A stretch of DNA of 25,818 bases from a virus, in IMG/VR virus record IMGVR_UViG_3300025132_000260, positions 1-25,818 of that record; one strand, 5' to 3'. The first letter of the stretch is position 1. Each line of letters opens with the position of its first letter. A model generated the notes under the pieces. The model did not search any database, was not told where the DNA came from, and saw only the letters and a program-made list of their open reading frames with translations. Of the stretch, positions 7,065 through 14,788 are shown piece after piece. The position numbers and the translations under genes were made by a program.

Positions 7065-8868
7065 TCCAATTACCTCCTACTTTATACTCGCCATCCATAG
7101 GACAACGAAGTTTTAAATGTTTACCTGCTTCAATAATACTAGTGACTGCTTTTTCACCTACAAAATTAGATTGAGTTTCTTTAACTTGAATCTGCCATTC
7201 ATCATGAATATTAGCAACAAATTTATAATCAATGGTGTTTAATTGTAATGCTTTGTCAAGAAGAACTAAAGCTTGTTTCATTAGAATAGCTCCTCCTCCT
7301 TGCAGTAAAGTGTTTAGGGCCGCATGTTTATGTCTCAAAAATATTTTACGACCATCTAATCCTTTGAGGAATCCTTTCCCTGTTGCTCTATCAATGCGTT
7401 TTTTAAGAGCACTAAATGATGGGTTACCACTAAGAAAGCGTTCTCGCAATCTCTTACCGTCCTCTCTGCTTCCTTCAACGACTTTGCCAATCTTTTCATC
7501 TCCGGCTCCGTATATGAGGGCATAGATGAAAGTTTTTGCCTGGTCTCTTGATTCAAGTCCTGCAAGTTTTTGGTTAGTTGTATGAATGTCGCCATTAATG
7601 ATTTCATTTATATAATCCTCGTCAGCCATGTAGTGTGCTAACATTCTTAATTCTAATTGACTTGCATCTACACCTACAAGTTTGTACCCGTTTGGAACTA
7701 TCCAACAAGCTCTGCATTCTTTACCATATGAACTATAAACAGCAGGGACTTGGGCCATGTTAGGTTTTTGATGTGTCATTCTGCCTGTAATAGCTCCGAT
7801 AGTAATAACATCTGCATGAACTCGACCATCATATTTACCTGCAATAGCAACTGCATCAATCCAAGACTCAACTTGTGCTGCTCTCTTTTGTAATAATAAA
7901 TACTCGGCAATTAACTTTGCTTCTGGAATATGATTAATTAATTTTAATGTGCCTTCATCTACAATTGGTTGTCCTGTTGGTGTAAACCTTGTAGGTTTCC
8001 ATCCAAAATCTTTTAGATACTCTCCTATTTGTTGTCGTGAACCAAGATTAAATTCCTTCAGCTCTTTTCTCATAAAAGGAGTTATATCATTCGTAGCAAC
8101 TCGTTCTTCATATTCAACTTGATTAAGTCCGGATTTAGAAAGCGTTCCATCTTTTTTAAGTTTCGGAATAACTTGTTTAACATCAATCCACTTTGGTTTA
8201 AATGTTTCATGAACCTCTTTCTCAACTTCTTTCTTTCGTTGATTTAAAGAACTTAGTAAAAAGGTTGCTTCTTTTTCATCAAATAAAAAACCATTGATAT
8301 GTTGTTGAGCAAGGATTTTACTAACAGCATGTTCAAGCTCAACACATTGTTTAGAAAATCCTAAACTTTCTTTCTTCAAAGCTTCTAAAACTTTTTTGTT
8401 AAGCTTCACATCTTGAATACAATACTCTAACATCTCTTCACTAAACTCTGTAAAGTCAGGAGCGTTAGCTTTAGGACAATTTAGTTTCCAACCCCACTTT
8501 TCTAAACTGTGGCCGCTCTCACGGGTGGGGTGGAAAAGTCTTGACAGGGTCAAGGTATCAAGAACTTCTGTATAGTTATACAGGTCCACCCCTTTTAGTT
8601 TTTTGATAGCAGGAACATCAAATGATATGACATTGTGACCAATAATTTTATCTGCGTTGCATAAAAATTCTATGCCTTCATCAATCTGATGTGGTCTAAA
8701 CGAATAAACTTTATCGTCTTCGTCAATTGCTACTATACAAAAAATCTTTGTAGCTGCTGGTTTAATTACTTCAACTGATTTTTTTAATTCTTCATCCCAA
8801 ACTTTTTTCTTAAAATCAAACAACAGTCCATTAGTTTCTATATCAAAAACTAAATTCATCTTACTCAT
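7051..8868 (-). CDS. polA: Family A DNA polymerase with 3'-5' exonuclease domain
   Basis: The phage replicative polymerase, T7 gp5-like, 605 residues. The proofreading domain is intact: D9-I-E11, N79...F83-D84, and Y149...D153. Polymerase motif A is DASQLELR (D401), motif B is R441...K445...Y449...Y453-G (RDQAKTFIYALIYGAG), and motif C is IHDE (D556/E557). The residue equivalent to E. coli F762 / T7 Y526 is Tyr (Y449). T7 gp5 is about 700 residues with a thioredoxin-binding insert in the thumb; this protein is about 100 shorter and the insert seems absent. AGGAG eight bases upstream of the ATG; ATGA overlap with primase-helicase. Confidence 0.97.
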   Translation of the reverse strand: MSKMNLVFDIETNGLLFDFKKKVWDEELKKSVEVIKPAATKIFCIVAIDEDDKVYSFRPHQIDEGIEFLCNADKIIGHNVISFDVPAIKKLKGVDLYNYTEVLDTLTLSRLFHPTRESGHSLEKWGWKLNCPKANAPDFTEFSEEMLEYCIQDVKLNKKVLEALKKESLGFSKQCVELEHAVSKILAQQHINGFLFDEKEATFLLSSLNQRKKEVEKEVHETFKPKWIDVKQVIPKLKKDGTLSKSGLNQVEYEERVATNDITPFMRKELKEFNLGSRQQIGEYLKDFGWKPTRFTPTGQPIVDEGTLKLINHIPEAKLIAEYLLLQKRAAQVESWIDAVAIAGKYDGRVHADVITIGAITGRMTHQKPNMAQVPAVYSSYGKECRACWIVPNGYKLVGVDASQLELRMLAHYMADEDYINEIINGDIHTTNQKLAGLESRDQAKTFIYALIYGAGDEKIGKVVEGSREDGKRLRERFLSGNPSFSALKKRIDRATGKGFLKGLDGRKIFLRHKHAALNTLLQGGGAILMKQALVLLDKALQLNTIDYKFVANIHDEWQIQVKETQSNFVGEKAVTSIIEAGKHLKLRCPMDGEYKVGGNWSETH

Positions 8869-10526
8869 AGGATTAACTCCTCTTCTTTGACTTCAAATTC
8901 TGAAATGTCATGTTCTGAAAGGCGACCAGTGTCCGTATCGTATACTAAAGATGTTGCCATTCCTACATCTCCGGTATATCTTGATTTAAGTATGCGAAGT
9001 TTTGTAGTCCTGGATTCTAAATCATCATCTGATTGTTGATTTCTTTCTAAAGCTATAACACAATCAGACAACTGTCCAATACTATTAGAGCCACGCAAAT
9101 GTGATAAGCTTACCTCCACTCCATTTTCGTGACCTTTGTTGCCATCTACTCTTCTTAAATGAGATACTAAGATAAGACCTGCACCTGTTTCTTCTACTAA
9201 ACTTCTAAGTCTTGTCATAATATTATCTATAGCTCTGCGTTCATCTCCCTCTGCTAGAGCACTTACTAACATATGTAGATGGTCTACTATTACCCACCTA
9301 CAATCACACCCTACAATTAAGTATCTAAGCTTGGCAAAGATAGACTCAATATCATTCGTGCCAAAGTGAGCATGAATAAATACTTTATCATCAGAAAAGA
9401 TTTTATTAAACATATCTATAATAGTTTCTTTAGCAAACTTATCTCTTTCCTGGTCTATGTATAATCTAGCATTAGCTTCAATTGAAAGTATACCATCAAC
9501 AGTTCTTTTCCAATCTTCTTCTAAAGCTATGATGCCTACATTATCATTAGTATTTTTTACAAGCCAATGCTCTAACTCTCTCGTTATACTAGACTTACCA
9601 AGTCCGGTGCCCCCTGTTAGTGTAACTAATTCTCCTTGCCTTAAACCATAAAGTTTATTGTTTAGCCCATCCCACGGATAAGGTATGCTTTCTTTTCTTT
9701 CTCTGTTTAAAAATTCAGATTGTTTTTCTGATACTCTTATGATACCACTTGGAGTATAAAGTTTTGCATCCCACCACGCACTAGTAAATTCTTTAAATTT
9801 ACCTTTGTGTAGCATATCGTTTGCATCTTTGTATCCATTAGGTAAAGTAACTATCTTTGCCTTTCCAGGTTTAAGAATAGTAGCAACTTTCTTTGCTGCT
9901 TCTTGGCCATGCTTATCTTTATCAAAACATATCACAACATTATCAAAACTTTCTACATATTCTAAATTTTCTTTGATATCTTTAACAGCCGAAGCTGCAC
10001 CTCTAACGATGGATACGACTGCCCACTTACTACCAAGTAGTTCATAAGCAGCCATAGCATCGCATTCCCCTTCCGTTATGGTCAGATACTTTCCTCCTCC
10101 CTTAAATAATTGTTGACCAAAAAGACCAACTCCATTCGGAGTTATATCAAATGAAAACTTCTTATCCCTGACATATCTAATTTTATTAGAAGTCAGTTCG
10201 TTGTTTATATATAGTGGATATATATGTTGAGCTAATGTTCCGTTGGTATCATAGACAACTTTAACTCCATACTTTTCAGCAGTCTCCTTTGAGATGTTTC
10301 TATCTGTTAGTTTTGCAAACACACCTCCATGTGCGTTTACTTCTTTAATTGTTTCCTGCATTTTAGCATTCTCCTGATTAAGATTAAAAGAAGAGTCTAG
10401 ATTAGGAAAAAATTTTTGACAACTGAAACATTTACCAGAACCATTCTCGTTTATTGAAAGAGCATCGCTGCTTCCACAAGCAGGACAAGGTTGATGATAC
10501 TTAATAAATTTTAAATTGTTTTCCAT
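8865..10526 (-). CDS. T7 gp4-like primase-helicase
   Basis: A bifunctional replication protein of 553 residues. The zinc ribbon is C14-x2-C17...C33-x2-C36. The TOPRIM primase domain includes TEGECDAMA (E152) and FDKDKHG (D202/D204). The C-terminal RecA-like helicase has Walker A GGTGLGKS (305-312), Walker B WVIVDHLHML and an SHLRR sensor motif. The acidic C-terminus (EVKEEELIL) resembles the T7 gp4 tail that contacts polymerase. The start lies only nine bases after the T-run of a strong terminator (10536-10574) and has no good ribosome site, so expression may depend on readthrough. Confidence 0.96.
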   Translation of the reverse strand: MENNLKFIKYHQPCPACGSSDALSINENGSGKCFSCQKFFPNLDSSFNLNQENAKMQETIKEVNAHGGVFAKLTDRNISKETAEKYGVKVVYDTNGTLAQHIYPLYINNELTSNKIRYVRDKKFSFDITPNGVGLFGQQLFKGGGKYLTITEGECDAMAAYELLGSKWAVVSIVRGAASAVKDIKENLEYVESFDNVVICFDKDKHGQEAAKKVATILKPGKAKIVTLPNGYKDANDMLHKGKFKEFTSAWWDAKLYTPSGIIRVSEKQSEFLNRERKESIPYPWDGLNNKLYGLRQGELVTLTGGTGLGKSSITRELEHWLVKNTNDNVGIIALEEDWKRTVDGILSIEANARLYIDQERDKFAKETIIDMFNKIFSDDKVFIHAHFGTNDIESIFAKLRYLIVGCDCRWVIVDHLHMLVSALAEGDERRAIDNIMTRLRSLVEETGAGLILVSHLRRVDGNKGHENGVEVSLSHLRGSNSIGQLSDCVIALERNQQSDDDLESRTTKLRILKSRYTGDVGMATSLVYDTDTGRLSEHDISEFEVKEEELIL

Positions 10527-10535
10527 ATTTGACCC

Positions 10536-10574
10536 AAAAAAAAGCTAGGCACAGAACTTAATCTGCGGCCTAGC
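10536..10574 (-). terminator. Rho-independent terminator after the SSB cassette
   Basis: On the minus strand, GCTAGGC pairs with GCCTAGC. An inner CAGA/TCTG stem extends the hairpin with a small bulge and a six-base apical loop (TTAAGT). The 3' arm is followed at once by eight T residues (10543-10536). This is a textbook intrinsic terminator for leftward transcription. It sits between the 102-aa gene and the primase-helicase start. Confidence 0.88.
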
Positions 10575-10584
10575 GTAGTTTAAA

Positions 10585-10893
10585 TTAAGAAGCTTTTGAT
10601 TTAGAAGGTTTTTTACCACCTTCCCAAGCTTCATTGACATCCGGAGTTGAAGGGTCGTCAGCAATGTAATGACCCTTTTCATTCCTTGCTCTCTTCGGTT
10701 CAACCAAAGCTTCATCCCTTGGTCTAATGACATCAGCTAATTTATTTTCATAAGTATTAACTAATATCTGAAAGCCTTCTGCGTTTAACCTATGATGATT
10801 AATCTTAGCAATTAAAACACTAACTTCAAGTTTTGTTTTATCATCACTAATATTATCTATTTCATAGACTTTATCTTGAATTGTAATTTCCAT
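10585..10893 (-). CDS. Hypothetical 102-aa protein co-transcribed with SSB
   Basis: A 102-residue protein. Residues 1-65 are alternating strand/helix, and the tail is flexible, containing GHYIADDPSTPDVNEAWEGG (73-92) and then Lys/Ser-rich residues. The frame begins with the last base of the SSB stop (TAATG-type junction). The tail motif looks like linkers I know from other phage small proteins, but I cannot name a family. As the only gene between SSB and the terminator, it may be an SSB partner; this is inference. Confidence 0.75.
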   Translation of the reverse strand: MEITIQDKVYEIDNISDDKTKLEVSVLIAKINHHRLNAEGFQILVNTYENKLADVIRPRDEALVEPKRARNEKGHYIADDPSTPDVNEAWEGGKKPSKSKAS

Positions 10894-11330
10894 TAAAATT
10901 CCTCGCCACCAGAGATAGCTTCAAATTCATCGCCATCCCCTGCTTTATAAGATACTAAGTCAATAACTTGCATAGCCTGGAAATCTAATCCTTTAAAAGT
11001 TCCAAATTTATTAGTGGCTTCCCACTCATTGTATTGAACTTTTACCTTAGAACCATTGCCAACATTTTCATCCAATGGAACTTTATTTGCATCCATTAAT
11101 AAAGGGGCTTTACGAACCATCCCGTTAGGGCCATTCACTTTCCTCTTAATGTTAATAGCACGGCCAACGACCTCGTCATTAACTGTTAGCTCTTTTACAC
11201 GATAGCCACGACTTTCAAAGTCATTAGCCACCTCGTCACTTACAACTAAGTCTACTGTATAAACAGGTTCAAACTTAGTGTTTGGTGTTGTTACACTAGC
11301 CCAATAGGCTATTCCTTCTTGTATTGCCAT
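10893..11330 (-). CDS. ssb: Single-stranded DNA-binding protein (T7 gp2.5-like)
   Basis: A 145-residue OB-fold-like protein whose C-terminus (GDGDEFEAISGGEEF) is acidic and ends in an aromatic residue, the hallmark of T7 gp2.5, whose terminal Phe contacts polymerase and primase-helicase. The body has beta-rich segments (EPVYTVDLVV; SKVKVQYNEWEA; FGTFKGLDFQAMQVIDLV). It is shorter than T7 gp2.5 (232 aa) and lacks some loops. An AAGGAG site precedes the ATG, and a near-consensus sigma70 promoter lies 39 bp upstream. SSB assignment is by composition, tail and context rather than strict motif match. Confidence 0.85.
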   Translation of the reverse strand: MAIQEGIAYWASVTTPNTKFEPVYTVDLVVSDEVANDFESRGYRVKELTVNDEVVGRAINIKRKVNGPNGMVRKAPLLMDANKVPLDENVGNGSKVKVQYNEWEATNKFGTFKGLDFQAMQVIDLVSYKAGDGDEFEAISGGEEF

Positions 11331-11368
11331 ATATAATTACTCCTTTGTTTGGCATTATTGCATTAAAT

Positions 11369-11397
11369 ATTATACACTCGCTGACCAGAATAGTCAA
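11369..11397 (-). promoter_or_regulatory. Strong sigma70 promoter for the SSB cassette
   Basis: On the minus strand, TTGACT (11397-11392) and TATAAT (11374-11369) are separated by exactly 17 bp. Only one base deviates from consensus. It drives SSB and the 102-aa gene toward the terminator at 10536-10574. The TGA stop codon of the upstream gene is inside the -35 hexamer. Confidence 0.88.
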
Positions 11398-11609
11398 CCC
11401 CTTTCGTTGAATATATCAACAAAACTTACTACATCATTAACCGGTAAGGTAACAGTAAAAGTATCTTTTAGTTTATCAAAATGAACATCATAACCTACCT
11501 TGTGAGTATACATATCTTGATAATGTTCATTCACATAGTTATCAAAAATTCTATACTCGTCCCGAGTTAAAATTCTAACATCTTCTTGAGCATTCATATA
11601 AATATACAT
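11394..11609 (-). CDS. Hypothetical 71-aa acidic protein
   Basis: A 71-residue soluble acidic protein (residues 1-33 helical, 36-60 beta-rich: VGYDVHFDKLKDTFTVTLP). It is preceded by AAGGAGA 10-12 bases from the ATG; an ATG four codons later is an alternative. Its stop lies in the -35 box of the SSB promoter. No family recognised. Confidence 0.7.
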   Translation of the reverse strand: MYIYMNAQEDVRILTRDEYRIFDNYVNEHYQDMYTHKVGYDVHFDKLKDTFTVTLPVNDVVSFVDIFNERG

Positions 11610-11622
11610 ATCTTCATTCTCC

Positions 11623-12312
11623 TTAAATGTTTATTGTAAAAGGTAAAGAACATCCTCGAACAGTTACTTCTCCTGGAAATTTAAAATCTGAAATATATCT
11701 GTTTACAGCTCTCTTTAAACTATTAGGAACTGGGCCATCGTAATTAATATTTGTGGCTTGTCCTGCAATGACATCATACAAGGCAGTAAAAGATAAACTT
11801 CTATTAATAACAATCCTGGAGATATAAGAATCAAAACTTTTACGAGCAGTAGGTTTTGGACATTCAACAACAGCTGCTTCTTCAACAACTGTCTCTCCTA
11901 AAACATGAGCACCTGTTAAAACTCCTAACCCTGCATTGACACCTTCAAATTCTGTTTCTTTAACTTCTGGTTCAATAAATTTTTCTACAACTACAGTTGC
12001 TACCGGCGGCCTATTTAAGCGTTCATCTAAATCATTTAAAATACGATATATTTCAGAGTTAGTTTCTTCGATTGCGTTTAATCTATCTGTTAAATTTATC
12101 AAAGAGTTACGATAGTTCTCAGATGTAGTTTTTATTATTTTAGTATTAGCTTTAACACTCTCGAACTCTTCGCTTAAAGACAAAAAAGATTTATGTAATC
12201 TAGAAAGCCCTGCTTTGTTTTCAGATATATTATCTGCTGTTATATTAACTGCATTAAACATAGCTACAGATATAGCTAAAAATACAGCACCAATTATGAT
12301 ATTAAATTTCAT
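11623..12312 (-). CDS. Membrane-anchored coiled-coil protein with TonB-like C-terminal domain
   Basis: A 229-residue protein. Residues 4-22 form an uncleaved signal-anchor TM. Residues 28-100 are a strongly heptad-like coiled coil. Residues 105-150 form a Val/Glu-rich linker. The last ~80 residues carry two Cys and a pattern (GPVPNSLKRAVNRYISDF, then GEVTVRGCSLPF) resembling TonB/TolA-type periplasmic C-terminal domains. With an N-in anchor, the C-terminal domain would lie in the periplasm. It is encoded in the middle of early leftward genes, not with lysis or tail genes. Resemblance to TonB is weak and by eye; possible roles include superinfection exclusion or envelope remodelling. ATGA overlap with the gene upstream. 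Confidence 0.72.
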   Translation of the reverse strand: MKFNIIIGAVFLAISVAMFNAVNITADNISENKAGLSRLHKSFLSLSEEFESVKANTKIIKTTSENYRNSLINLTDRLNAIEETNSEIYRILNDLDERLNRPPVATVVVEKFIEPEVKETEFEGVNAGLGVLTGAHVLGETVVEEAAVVECPKPTARKSFDSYISRIVINRSLSFTALYDVIAGQATNINYDGPVPNSLKRAVNRYISDFKFPGEVTVRGCSLPFTINI

Positions 12313-12512
12313 TTACCTTCCTCAATTTTAAATGCTTCGTTAAGATGATATAGTAAGTCTGCTATAGCATGTACCTCCTGGATATCTATACCACCATATT
12401 CAAACAAACTAGTCGTACCTTGTTTAGATTTACGATAGTTTTTTATAATCCATTCCAAATGTCTTTCTGGAATTTTAACTGTTATTCTTTTTTCTTTTGG
12501 TTGGTCTTTCAT
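12309..12512 (-). CDS. Hypothetical 67-aa protein
   Basis: A 67-residue protein with a basic N-terminal strand (KEKRITVKIPERHLEWIIKN, residues 6-25) followed by a helical C-terminal half. The beginning is reminiscent of ribbon-helix-helix-type small DNA-binding proteins, although the register is not convincing. It overlaps its neighbours on both sides by 4 bp (ATGA), so translation is coupled. Function unknown. Confidence 0.68.
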   Translation of the reverse strand: MKDQPKEKRITVKIPERHLEWIIKNYRKSKQGTTSLFEYGGIDIQEVHAIADLLYHLNEAFKIEEGK

Positions 12513-12658
12513 TTACCTTGCCCTCGATATTTTTTATAGTTGCTTTTTGTATTTTTATTCATGGTAGAGAAAGCAACATTACCTCTACCTTGACTTGTCT
12601 TTTTACCTCGAACACCTGTTGCAGGAACATGTTCAGTCTTTCGCCATATCTTGGCCAT
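12509..12658 (-). CDS. Small basic 49-aa protein
   Basis: I choose the ATG at 12658 because CCAGGAG lies seven bases upstream; an earlier in-frame start would overlap the preceding gene further. The product is highly basic (MAKIWRKTEHVPATGVRGKK...RGQGK), Gly/Lys/Arg-rich and probably disordered or nucleic-acid binding. Similar tiny conserved proteins occur in other phages, without a known role to my knowledge. Confidence 0.65.
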   Translation of the reverse strand: MAKIWRKTEHVPATGVRGKKTSQGRGNVAFSTMNKNTKSNYKKYRGQGK

Positions 12659-12845
12659 ATTTAAACTCCTGGTTTTTTTTGCGTTTATCTTTATGTTCAA
12701 TTACAACTCTATCACTTTCATAGGTTGTTTGAAAATAGTTTTCATCTTTAGTTTTATGAAGATATAAACTTTTAACTCGTTTATCTTTTTCTTCTTCAGT
12801 TAAACTATCTCTGCGTTTTTGCACATCTTTTAAAAATTCTGTCAT
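12633..12845 (-). CDS. Hypothetical 70-aa Lys/Glu-rich protein
   Basis: A 70-residue highly charged helical protein (MTEFLKDVQKRRDSLTEEEK at the N-terminus). Its 3' end overlaps the next gene by 26 bp and its start overlaps the preceding stop by 4 bp. No motif recognised. Confidence 0.65.
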   Translation of the reverse strand: MTEFLKDVQKRRDSLTEEEKDKRVKSLYLHKTKDENYFQTTYESDRVVIEHKDKRKKNQEFKYGQDMAKD

Positions 12846-13102
12846 AGTTTTTTACCCTCTACTTTTACTGACCAATTGTTCTGACTGTGTAATGTTTCAA
12901 ACTTTACACCCAAAGTTTTACGAATCCTATCTTCCTGCAAACTAATTTGATTTAATATCTCTTGCTGCTCTCGTTGAGTAGCTTGTTTAAAATTATCATC
13001 AGTATGCTCTTCCGGATTGTCATATAACTTTGTCATGTGTTTATAAGCCAGATGTTTTGCATAAGTTTTAGCTGTTACTTTTTTATCATTAAGAATAATC
13101 AT
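12842..13102 (-). CDS. Hypothetical 86-aa protein
   Basis: The ATG at 13102 lies 8 bp after the preceding stop and is preferred to an upstream TTG that would overlap that gene. The product is helical and charged, with a possible coiled coil in residues 40-65 (ATQREQQEILNQISLQEDRI). No Shine-Dalgarno motif is seen; the region upstream reads TATAAT about 12 bases before the ATG, a possible but unproven -10 box. Function unknown. Confidence 0.6.
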   Translation of the reverse strand: MIILNDKKVTAKTYAKHLAYKHMTKLYDNPEEHTDDNFKQATQREQQEILNQISLQEDRIRKTLGVKFETLHSQNNWSVKVEGKKL

Positions 13103-13109
13103 ATAAATA

Positions 13110-13403
13110 TTATACACTAACTTTTCTGTATAAAGAAATATCAGACATATTATCAAAAAAAAACTTTCTAAAATTATTGTTTGTATCTATATATCCACAA
13201 ACCAAAACATCTCCATCGTTGTTATATTTTAACTCAACAATGTTTTCTAAAGTTCTCCTTTCGTATTCTCCTTTCTCTCCTGGTTCTCCTATAACTTTGT
13301 AATAATTAAAAAATAAACCATAGTTATTAAAGAATGCATGAGCTACTAACCTTTCATTTTCAACTGTATCTATATTTTCAAAATTTATAATTGGAATATT
13401 CAT
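13110..13403 (-). CDS. Hypothetical 97-aa protein, weakly WYL-like
   Basis: A 97-residue alpha/beta protein. The C-terminal half (ENIVELKYNNDGDVLVCGYI then NNFRKFFFDNMSDI) has the layout of a short WYL-type or SH3-like sensor, with a strand, a turn and an R-x-F-x-x-D-x-I ending. This is a by-eye similarity only. It joins the upstream gene by a TAATG stop/start overlap. Confidence 0.62.
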   Translation of the reverse strand: MNIPIINFENIDTVENERLVAHAFFNNYGLFFNYYKVIGEPGEKGEYERRTLENIVELKYNNDGDVLVCGYIDTNNNFRKFFFDNMSDISLYRKVSV

Positions 13404-13609
13404 TAGTCCACCCCCACAATATTTTTAACATAGATGCTTCCAATCTCGTCAAACAAACCAACTTCTGCACCTTTCACATCAACAAGTAAAGTCTTTTTAA
13501 ATCCTTTGCCTTGTTTAATACTTTCCATAGCTGTTGCCCTCGTTATAATACCTAAATGATTGGTATATATTTTCGTTCCTTTTTTAATTGTTTCTAATTT
13601 ATATATCAT
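13403..13609 (-). CDS. Hypothetical 68-aa beta-rich protein
   Basis: A 68-residue, Gly-rich, predicted beta-barrel-like protein (TKIYTNHLGIITRATAM; LLVDVKGAEVGLFDEIGSIY). It begins by ATGA overlap with the gene upstream and ends by TAATG overlap with the next. No family recognised, but the tiling supports a true gene. Confidence 0.65.
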   Translation of the reverse strand: MIYKLETIKKGTKIYTNHLGIITRATAMESIKQGKGFKKTLLVDVKGAEVGLFDEIGSIYVKNIVGVD

Positions 13610-14337
13610 ATTGACCTCGCTTTAATTAGATTATTATCAATTACAAAACCAGAAGTATCCTTCTTAGCTTCACCCTTTTCAATGAGGCCAACGACAACTT
13701 GAGTTTCATCTAAGAACCTCATGTCATGCTTATCCCCATCGATAACTTTAAATCCTTTAAACACTTCTGGTAGAGCTTCCCTAAATACTACTGCTATATT
13801 GTTGGAGACAGTTTCAATTAAAGCAGCATATTTTTTATTGGCCTCTGAATAAGACCAAGTTAAATGGTAGTTAGGTATATGCTCTACCTTTCGTGTTGGA
13901 ATTTTTGTATAGTCATAAAATTGTATCTGTGGAAACATAACAAAGATATTATCATGCCCCTCTACTTTGATATGTTCCCATTGAATATCTGATGTGCCAT
14001 TTAATCGAAGAGCAGGTTTCTTATCTTTCCTTGCACATTCTCGTAAAAATGTATGGACATCTTGAACAAGTTGTTTCATAAATTCGTCTTGGTCATTTAA
14101 AAATAACAAAGACTTTCTAATCCTGGATTCTTGAACATTAGAAAATTTACCATGTCCTGAAGTATTTAAACAAGCTTCATAACAATTAGCTTTAATTGAG
14201 AAAGGACATAAGGTTCTTTTACCATCTGCTAAATTGTGTGGTGCAAGATACATTATCCGACTAAACCATTCATCAGATAACTTGTTGCTCTTTTCAATTT
14301 TGGTGCTACCTTGTGATAGTAAATTATACTTTGGCAT
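13606..14337 (-). CDS. Cysteine-containing phage protein (GP88-like), function unknown
   Basis: A 243-residue protein with a conserved-looking N-terminal CP...C...C cluster (C44, C52, C56 in CPFSIKANCYEACLNTSGHG), then RLNGTSDIQWE (111-121), FYDYTK, NYHLTWSYSEAN and a C-terminal VVGLIEKGEAKKDTSGFVI. This order resembles a family of phage proteins related to mycobacteriophage gene product 88. The three Cys within 13 residues could bind metal or an Fe-S cluster, but the CxxxCxxC radical-SAM spacing is not present. The resemblance is from memory, not a search. It overlaps neighbours by 4 and 14 bp. Confidence 0.72.
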   Translation of the reverse strand: MPKYNLLSQGSTKIEKSNKLSDEWFSRIMYLAPHNLADGKRTLCPFSIKANCYEACLNTSGHGKFSNVQESRIRKSLLFLNDQDEFMKQLVQDVHTFLRECARKDKKPALRLNGTSDIQWEHIKVEGHDNIFVMFPQIQFYDYTKIPTRKVEHIPNYHLTWSYSEANKKYAALIETVSNNIAVVFREALPEVFKGFKVIDGDKHDMRFLDETQVVVGLIEKGEAKKDTSGFVIDNNLIKARSI

Positions 14338-14599
14338 TGTCTCTCATCTCCTTTAAATTAGTTAATAATTTTTCATCGTGTTCTTTTCTTGCAAACTCAT
14401 AATCTTGAGTAGACATGGCTTGACTACAATGGTTAGATAAAAATTCTATAACTAAGTAAATGATAGAATTTTCTCCATACCTTTCAAGCACATAATGACA
14501 GCAGTCGTCCTCTAAATCTGGGCGGCCTTTCATAACCCAAAGTTCATGAACCGAGTCCCGTATAAGTTCGTAAATTTCATCGTTGTAAATATTGCTCAA
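14324..14599 (-). CDS. Hypothetical 91-aa acidic protein
   Basis: A 91-residue acidic helical protein with a CC pair at residues 33-34 and a third Cys at 58. It overlaps the GP88-like gene by 14 bp, so it is probably co-translated. No family recognised. Confidence 0.65.
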   Translation of the reverse strand: MSNIYNDEIYELIRDSVHELWVMKGRPDLEDDCCHYVLERYGENSIIYLVIEFLSNHCSQAMSTQDYEFARKEHDEKLLTNLKEMRDNAKV

Positions 14600-14603
14600 T
14601 TTA

Positions 14604-14786
14604 TTACCTCCACATTTCTTTGTATAAACTTGCAGCTAATTCTAATTCGCCATGTCGATATGCGAATACACTATCAGCTAAAACTTCTAATATAATTTCA
14701 CGATTTAAAATAGCTGTTAATATTGAATGACTATCAATACTATCAAACTTTTCTAACCACTCATTTAAATGTTCCTGGTTAAACAT
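14604..14786 (-). CDS. Hypothetical 60-aa helical protein
   Basis: A 60-residue acidic, all-helical protein (MFNQEHLNEWLEKFDSIDSH at the N-terminus). A GAGG ribosome site lies about ten bases upstream, overlapping the end of the methyltransferase-like gene. No family recognised. Confidence 0.62.
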   Translation of the reverse strand: MFNQEHLNEWLEKFDSIDSHSILTAILNREIILEVLADSVFAYRHGELELAASLYKEMWR

Positions 14787-14788
14787 AA

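Noticed and set aside
10366-10376. A further GCATTCTC match in the primase-helicase gene
   Set aside because: No TTTAA at +32; chance match in coding DNA.
10545-10733. A 62-codon minus-strand frame over the SSB-cassette terminator
   Set aside because: It overlaps the 102-aa gene in another frame and covers the hairpin and T-run; composition is not protein-like.
13065-13110. TATAAT before the gene starting at 13102 as a promoter
   Set aside because: No acceptable -35 at 16-18 bp and no true extended -10 (TGn spacing is off by one); AT-rich DNA yields such matches by chance.
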